A stretch of 64,000 nt of DNA from Thinopyrum elongatum (lineage: Eukaryota; Streptophyta; Magnoliopsida; Poales; Poaceae), in contig CM022303.1 of NCBI GenBank assembly GCA_011799875.1, forward strand, positions 190,761,700 through 190,825,699, read 5' to 3'. Positions 59,122 through 64,000 of this stretch are shown one piece after another. Position 1 is the first letter of the stretch; each line of letters starts with the position of its first letter. Both the position numbers and the translations under genes were made by a program. Under the pieces are notes generated by a model. That model did no database searches. It was not told where the DNA came from and saw only the letters and a list, made by a program, of their open reading frames with translations.

Positions 59122-59486
59122 ATTGAACAAAATCTTTCACATTAGCCACTTTTAGGTGGCACTTGTGCTTCAAAGATGAGTATTGGTCTTAGGCCCAAGG
59201 TTCATATATTCGCGGTGCCATACCAAACAAACTCAAACATGGTGGCTTCGGCCACCGCCCTCCTTTGGAGGTTAAATTGATTTGCTTGTGTGTGTTGTTG
59301 TTGCCCCTTTCGTGTTTGTGGTTCTCTTGTGTTTTGTTGCTTGTTGATTTTCACATCCAGTACAAGTGCTCCACATATACCCTGCTGGTAGTGTTGGATT
59401 TCACGTGCGGCGTATTCGAAAACTTAGACTGAAATGCTCCTTCAAGGCTTGGTAAGAATTTCCATTCGGCCATGCCTTCAAGGGAC

Positions 59487-59669
59487 ATTGTTGGTCAAGA
59501 GTTCCTGAGTACCCCGTGTCCACGGGCCTGTACAGTGCGCACGGGGCCTCGTCTGCACAGGCTGTGTACCGTGCGCACGGGGATCTCTTAGCCCGTGCGC
59601 ACGGGGCCTGCTGTTTTTGGCCCTAAAGAGGTGGGCGTGGGGGGGGGGGGGGGTTGGGTTCTTTCCCAC
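59487..59669 (+). repeat. 3' LTR of the Copia element, cut after 183 bp
   Basis: It begins tgttggtcaagagttcctga and contains the gtgcgcacgggg palindromes, then a G run (about 59640-59653), and is interrupted at 59670 by TGATACG. From 59122 to 59486 is the untranslated 3' region of the element. Confidence 0.6.
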
Positions 59670-60103
59670 TGATACGTCTCCAACGTATCTATAATTTTTG
59701 ATTGTTCCATGTTGTTATATTATCATTCTTGGATGTTTTACAATCATTTTATAGCAATTTTATATCATTTTTTGGGACTAACCTATTGACATAGTGCCCA
59801 GTGCCAGTTGCTATTTTTTGCTTTTTTTTACTTTGCAGAATATCCCTATCAAAAGGAGTCCAAACACAGTGAAACTTTTTGGAGTTTTTTCGGACCAGAA
59901 TACAACTTGGGAGCCAAGGAAGCACCAGAGGGGAGGCCCATGGGGCCCACAAGACACCAGGGCGCGCCAGAGGCCCCTAGCGCGCCCTGATTGGTTGTGG
60001 GGCCCACAGAGGTCCTCTCCACCGCCTCTAAGCTCTATAAATAACCAAATATTCCAGAAACCCTAAGGGAGCAATCAAAACACAATTCTAGCTGCCACAA
60101 GTT
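59670..60103 (+). mobile_element. Sabrina-like LTR, left part
   Basis: It starts tgatacgtctccaacgtatc...tttgattgttccatg, includes the TATA-like ctctataaataacc (60035), and is itself interrupted at 60104. Target duplication candidate CCCAC (59665-59669); the partner copy would lie beyond the window. Confidence 0.75.
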
Positions 60104-61432
60104 TGATACGTCTCCAACGTATCTATAATTTATGAAGTATTCATGCTGCTATATTATCATTCTTGGATGTTTTACAATCATTTTATAGCAACTTTATATC
60201 ATTTTTTGGGACTAATGTGACACCCTGATTTTTGCCAACTTTTTCTTTTCAAAATTTGACTTGACTTTATTTGAATTTGAATGGATTTCAAATTCTTTCA
60301 CATGGACTTGGTCATTTTTGAATCTTTGCCAAGTGGTTCCTAGCCTCATCATCTTGCAAATGTTCTGCCAGGAACCTCAAGTACTCAAATTTCCATTCAA
60401 ATCATTTTCAAAAGCTCTTTTCTGTTAATTGGGAAATTAGGGCATTGGCATAGGTTGTGAAGCAACCTATAGTTTAGATGCTCCTAAACTTCTCAATTAA
60501 TTCCGAAAAATCCCTTGGACCATATCTCCACCAAATCTTCAAAAACATTCCTTGGTCATGTTCAAATATTTTGCTTAAAAATCCATTTTCCTCTCTGTCC
60601 AGAACCAGCCATTGTGAAGGAAGTGCATTTTTGGTTTGTCCAATTGCTACCAAATTTTTACAGCAATGAGACAACACCAAATGAGCACTCCCCACAAATT
60701 TTCAGCTCTCCAAGAATTATCTTTTGATCAGTACTTCCATTTGCAGATTCAGGCCAGTTTTGTGCATTTCACATGAGCTACCCTCAAACTTCAACCAAAT
60801 GAGCTCAAACTTGGTCAGCTTGTCGTTCATTCAACCAAACTCTCTCCAGACATCTCTCTTGGCCTCATCTCATCCTCTCCTCTCCTCCAGAACCTCCCCA
60901 ACATTTCTGTCAGCAACTGTTGTTGATGAAACCTCTCCTCTCAGACCACTTCTAGCCAAACCAATTGCACAGGTGACATGATCCTTCGAGGGACGACGCC
61001 TCAGGCAACTTTGGCCAGGCCAATGTGGCCACGGGACATGTCCTGGCGTGGTGAGCACGGGCGTGGCATGCTGTCGCCGCGCTCTATGACGCGCCCAGGC
61101 TCGGGTCATGTTCGAAACGACGACTCGCGTAGCGCGGCGCTGTCCAGACATGCCGACTACCTTCCACGTGGACGCGTGGACCAGCTGGAGCCCTCACCTG
61201 CGCCGGAGATGCCCTGGACGGCCGCCGCGTCTCCGCCGCCCTGTTCTGCCCGTGGAGGCACAGTGGTCGCGCGGCGCGTCGCCTAGCCCCCGCCTCGTCG
61301 CTTCGGCATTTAATGCCCCTGGCCGCTCCGGTCTCGTCGCCGCGTCAAGCCATGCCAGCGCGGCGTACGAGCTGCAGTCGCCATGGTCGTTTCGCCGAGC
61401 TTCGGGAGCGATCCTCGCTCCTCCTCCCCCGC

Positions 61433-61442
61433 CTATTTAAAG
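61433..61442 (+). promoter_or_regulatory. TATA box in the solo LTR
   Basis: CTATTTAAAG follows a GC-rich promoter-like region and precedes a C/T-rich leader, as in other long grass Gypsy LTRs. Confidence 0.5.
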
Positions 61443-63354
61443 CCCCCCAACCCCTCCAGAGCACCTCACCCCTCTCCTCCTTCACCCAAGCCTCTCCTGA
61501 CAGTCGGAATCGAGGCACGGAGGCCTCTGGCCCCGAGCTCGAGCCGAGCTCCGCCGCCCGCCCCTCTCTGCCTCCTCCTTGTTCTAGCCCACCTCCGCCC
61601 CAACCAAGAACACCAGCAAGCTCAGTGAGCTCCCGTAGTGCTCCCTGACCTCTTCCCCGAGCCAATTAGTGCCGGAATCATCGAGCTCGTCGACCACCCG
61701 AACTGCAGTCCGCCAGAGAAGGGAAGAACCTCGCCGTTCGTCAACCTCCGACAACTCTGCGGGTACGGGGCGGACCGCCGCTCGACGGCCGACCCATCCC
61801 GACCATCCCCAGCCCCTCCCGTCAACGGAAACGCCGGCTAGGCTCGCCGGAGTCCCGCCTCCCCCTCGGCCCCTTCTTCCTCCTCTGTTTCGTTTGAAAC
61901 GAAGGGGTAAGTAGGCCCTGGGCCGGTGCACTGTGGACTTGGGCCGGCCCAGTCTGTCTGTTCTGTTTTTAAAATTTGCTTTTTAGTTAAATTAATTTAA
62001 ACAGAGACCTTTGACTGTTAATAACTTTTAACAGAAAGGTCCAATCCAAATAATTCTTTTTGCATTGGGTCCACACCTCAATGCTCTATTTTTTCACCAA
62101 ATTTCACATTTTTCTTTTACTCATAGAATTTCGGGAACATTAAACAGTGTTGTTTGATATATTTCCTTGCTGTTTTTGGATTATTTTCAGAAGGTGAAAA
62201 CCTTGGAGTTGAAGAACCAGAGTTTTTGAACAACTTAGCAGACCAAGGCAAGCTAGGATAACCATGTTTTGAAGCATGTCATAGCATTGCATTTTCATAT
62301 GCATTTTGCATATTAAATTTAACCCCAAATAATTCCAAGTAAATTAATAGATGACTAAGATGACCAACTAAGTTAACATGAGTTGATAACCTGCTGAATG
62401 TTTAACGAAACTTAGTTGGTTGATCGAGAGTCACCTGTCCGGGTTAAAACGTGCAGCCACATTTGCCGGTATGGGACGGCCTTGACTTGGGCTGGCTGCG
62501 TGCTCTTTCACCGGTACCTCCAAAGAGGGAGGGTTATGTGTGCGTGCTACCCTGATCAGGTAGACGACGATAACTCTGTGAGCCCAGTTGAGTTATTTGC
62601 CGGCGTCCCCGTTTGGGACAGTTAGTTTGGCCACGACGGTGGCAGGTGTCTTGAGGACACGGGGCCACCCAGGGCTTGACTCCAAGAGGAAGTGTGATGG
62701 CCGGTGGTACGATGGAAGAGTCACGGGTCAGACAGGTTTCGTCGGAACGTCGTTGGTCCACCCGAATGGGAGTACGAGGCCATGAGTTCCGTGGTGTGGG
62801 TAAAGTGTACAACCTCTGCAGAGTGTTAAATCTATTCGAATAGCCGTGTCCACGGAATTGGACAGCCCGTCCAGACCTCTGTAGGAGATCAACCGTAATA
62901 ATGATACTGATGAAAGAACTTGTCTTATGTGCGGAAGTACTCAGTGAGGTGGAGTACTCCGTGGGTTGTAAAGCAACCCGGATATGAGTAAGTTGATGAC
63001 CGTGATCTCAGCCTTTAAGACTCAACATGTTTATTGCCATGCTATTACTTGCTGCATTATTTGGTTGTCATGTGCTTGCGAGTACATTCAAAGTACTCAC
63101 CTGGCGTATCATGCCAGATGCAGGAGAAGACTAAGACGCAGGTCTTGGAGGTTCGTGTTATAATGCCTAGGATGTGTCCACAGCAGTGTCCCTGTGGATG
63201 GAGTTGCTGCCATATTCCGCTACGCTTTAGCTTCCCGCTGCAGTATCGCTAAGTTATGCCGAGGCCCATCATGTTTGATAAATAATGTACATACTGTATA
63301 GCACTTGTTGTGCTCTGGCCTCGAGGATCTTGTAAGCTTGTACTCTTTATTATC

Positions 63355-63360
63355 AATAAA
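63355..63360 (+). terminator. Polyadenylation signal in the solo LTR
   Basis: AATAAA about 100 bases before the LTR end, after a T-rich stretch. Confidence 0.45.
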
Positions 63361-64000
63361 AGTCAGCTATGTTTCTGTTGCCAAGATGTTGAGTGTTTCC
63401 AGAAGACAATGATCTCTGGGCTGGGAACACTGGCATTCGGTTCTATGAGCCTTGGTGCCACAACTAACTTATTGACATAGTGCCTAGTGCCAGTTGCAGT
63501 TTTTTGCTTGTTTTTTACATCACAGAAAATCAATACCAAACGGAGTCCAAACGCAGGGAAACTTTTTATGGATTTTTTATGGACCAGAAGACATCCAATG
63601 GGCCAGAGCAGCACCTGGGGGGTGCCCCGAGGGGGGAACAACCCACCAGGGCGCGCTTGGGCCCCCAGGCGCGCCCCGGTGGGTTGTGCCCACCTCGGTG
63701 GCCTCCCGCACCGCCTCTTCGCCCTATAAATTTCCAAACATTCCAAAAACCCTCGGGGTAACCCTAGATCAGAAGTTCCGCCGCCGCAGTCCTTTGTAGC
63801 CACGAAAAACCAATCTAGACCCCGTTCCGGCACCCTGCCAGAGGGGGGAATCATCACCGGTGGTCATCTTCATCATCCCGGCGGCCACCATGATGAGGAG
63901 GGAGTAGTCCACCCTCGGGGCTGAGGGTTTGTACCAGTAGCTATGTGTTTAATCTCTCTCCCTCGTGTTCTTGAGATGTCACGATCTTGATGTATCGCGG

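Larger units (their letters stand above)
51891..59669 (+). mobile_element. Copia LTR retrotransposon, Sirevirus type, degenerate
   Basis: 5' LTR, primer site, gag with coiled coil, then protease, integrase, reverse transcriptase and RNase H in Copia order, then the first 183 bases of the 3' LTR before another element cuts in at 59670. The palindrome-rich LTR and the long coiled-coil gag extension fit the Sirevirus lineage. It carries many stops and frameshifts. The 5-bp target duplication cannot be checked because the right end lies outside the window. Confidence 0.88.
60216..63462 (+). mobile_element. Solo LTR, 3.2 kb, Gypsy type
   Basis: The ends TGTGACACC and GGTGCCACA are imperfect inverted repeats, flanked by a perfect 5-bp target duplication ACTAA (60211-60215 and 63463-63467). 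Setting the insert aside restores the interrupted LTR sequence (compare 59770-59810). The length of 3,247 bases with a promoter-like TATA and a polyadenylation signal inside, but no coding domains, fits a solo LTR left by LTR-LTR recombination. The GC-rich 61000-61930 segment gives long but meaningless open frames. Confidence 0.88.
60104..64000 (+). mobile_element. Second TGATACG-type LTR, interrupted and running off the window
   Basis: A new LTR start tgatacgtctccaacgtatc occurs at 60104 inside the previous LTR. It is split by the solo LTR at 60216-63462 and resumes at 63463. Its right part (63760-64000) matches the 18285-19643 LTR type (gccaccatgatgaggaggga, gtaccagtagctatgtg). The end lies outside the window. 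Candidate target duplication AAGTT (60099-60103). Confidence 0.75.

Noticed and set aside
60978..61931. Several 80-115-codon open frames in GC-rich DNA as genes
   Set aside because: They lie inside a non-coding LTR on both strands and follow from high GC content.

Overview
The window looks like an intergenic, transposon-rich stretch of a large grass genome, most likely Triticeae (wheat, Aegilops, barley or rye). The basis is LTRs that begin TGATACGTCTCCAACGTATC (Sabrina/WHAM type), Stowaway MITEs that begin CTCCCTCCGT, a Tat-lineage Gypsy element, a Copia element with a palindrome-rich LTR, and spliced plant-type genes. There are no operons, no rRNA or tRNA genes that I could see, and no CRISPR. 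Family names come from memory of sequence style, not from a search.

Layout. Positions 1-4453 and 8751-13280 are two copies of one block; the left copy differs from the right mainly by one-base gaps, which suggests low-accuracy sequence or a false duplication. Between them lie a Gypsy-type LTR fragment (about 4454-6479, with long poly-C runs) and a Copia LTR ending at 8558. The right copy is followed by a foldback element, a MITE (13509-13922) and a short retroposon with a 14-bp target duplication (14139-14255). The one ordinary host gene that looks intact is next: a two-exon HMA/proline-rich isoprenylated protein of the Pi21 type on the minus strand (14793-15430).

Only 473 bp upstream of that gene's ATG sits a Tat-lineage Gypsy element in minus orientation (15903-30025, target duplication ACTCG). 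It keeps a 907-bp 3' LTR, a 254-bp remnant of the 5' LTR, remnants of protease and reverse transcriptase, and an antisense extra ORF of the Transposase_28 type. That ORF is split by a complete 6.9-kb Sabrina/WHAM-like element (18285-25183, target duplication CCGGG) whose two LTRs differ by roughly 3%.

From 30848 to 45214 I infer one 14.4-kb CACTA-superfamily element (GCA on both sides, related terminal sequences, subterminal repeats at both ends). It has no visible transposase but carries B3-domain exons, a repeat-bearing ORF, a diverged tandem array of about 340-bp units, an acidic zinc-finger gene, a broken B3-like/F-box/LRR/FBD chimera and a 3'-5' exonuclease-like ORF. This cargo-carrying element is the most unusual object in the window.

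The right third holds four Stowaway MITEs, two LINE remnants (49026-49220 plus strand, 50195-51560 minus strand) and a degenerate Copia element of Sirevirus type (51891-59669). Its 3' LTR is cut by a four-deep nest: Copia LTR, Sabrina-like LTR (59670), a second TGATACG LTR (60104), and a 3.2-kb solo LTR inside that (60216-63462, target duplication ACTAA). The window ends inside this nest.
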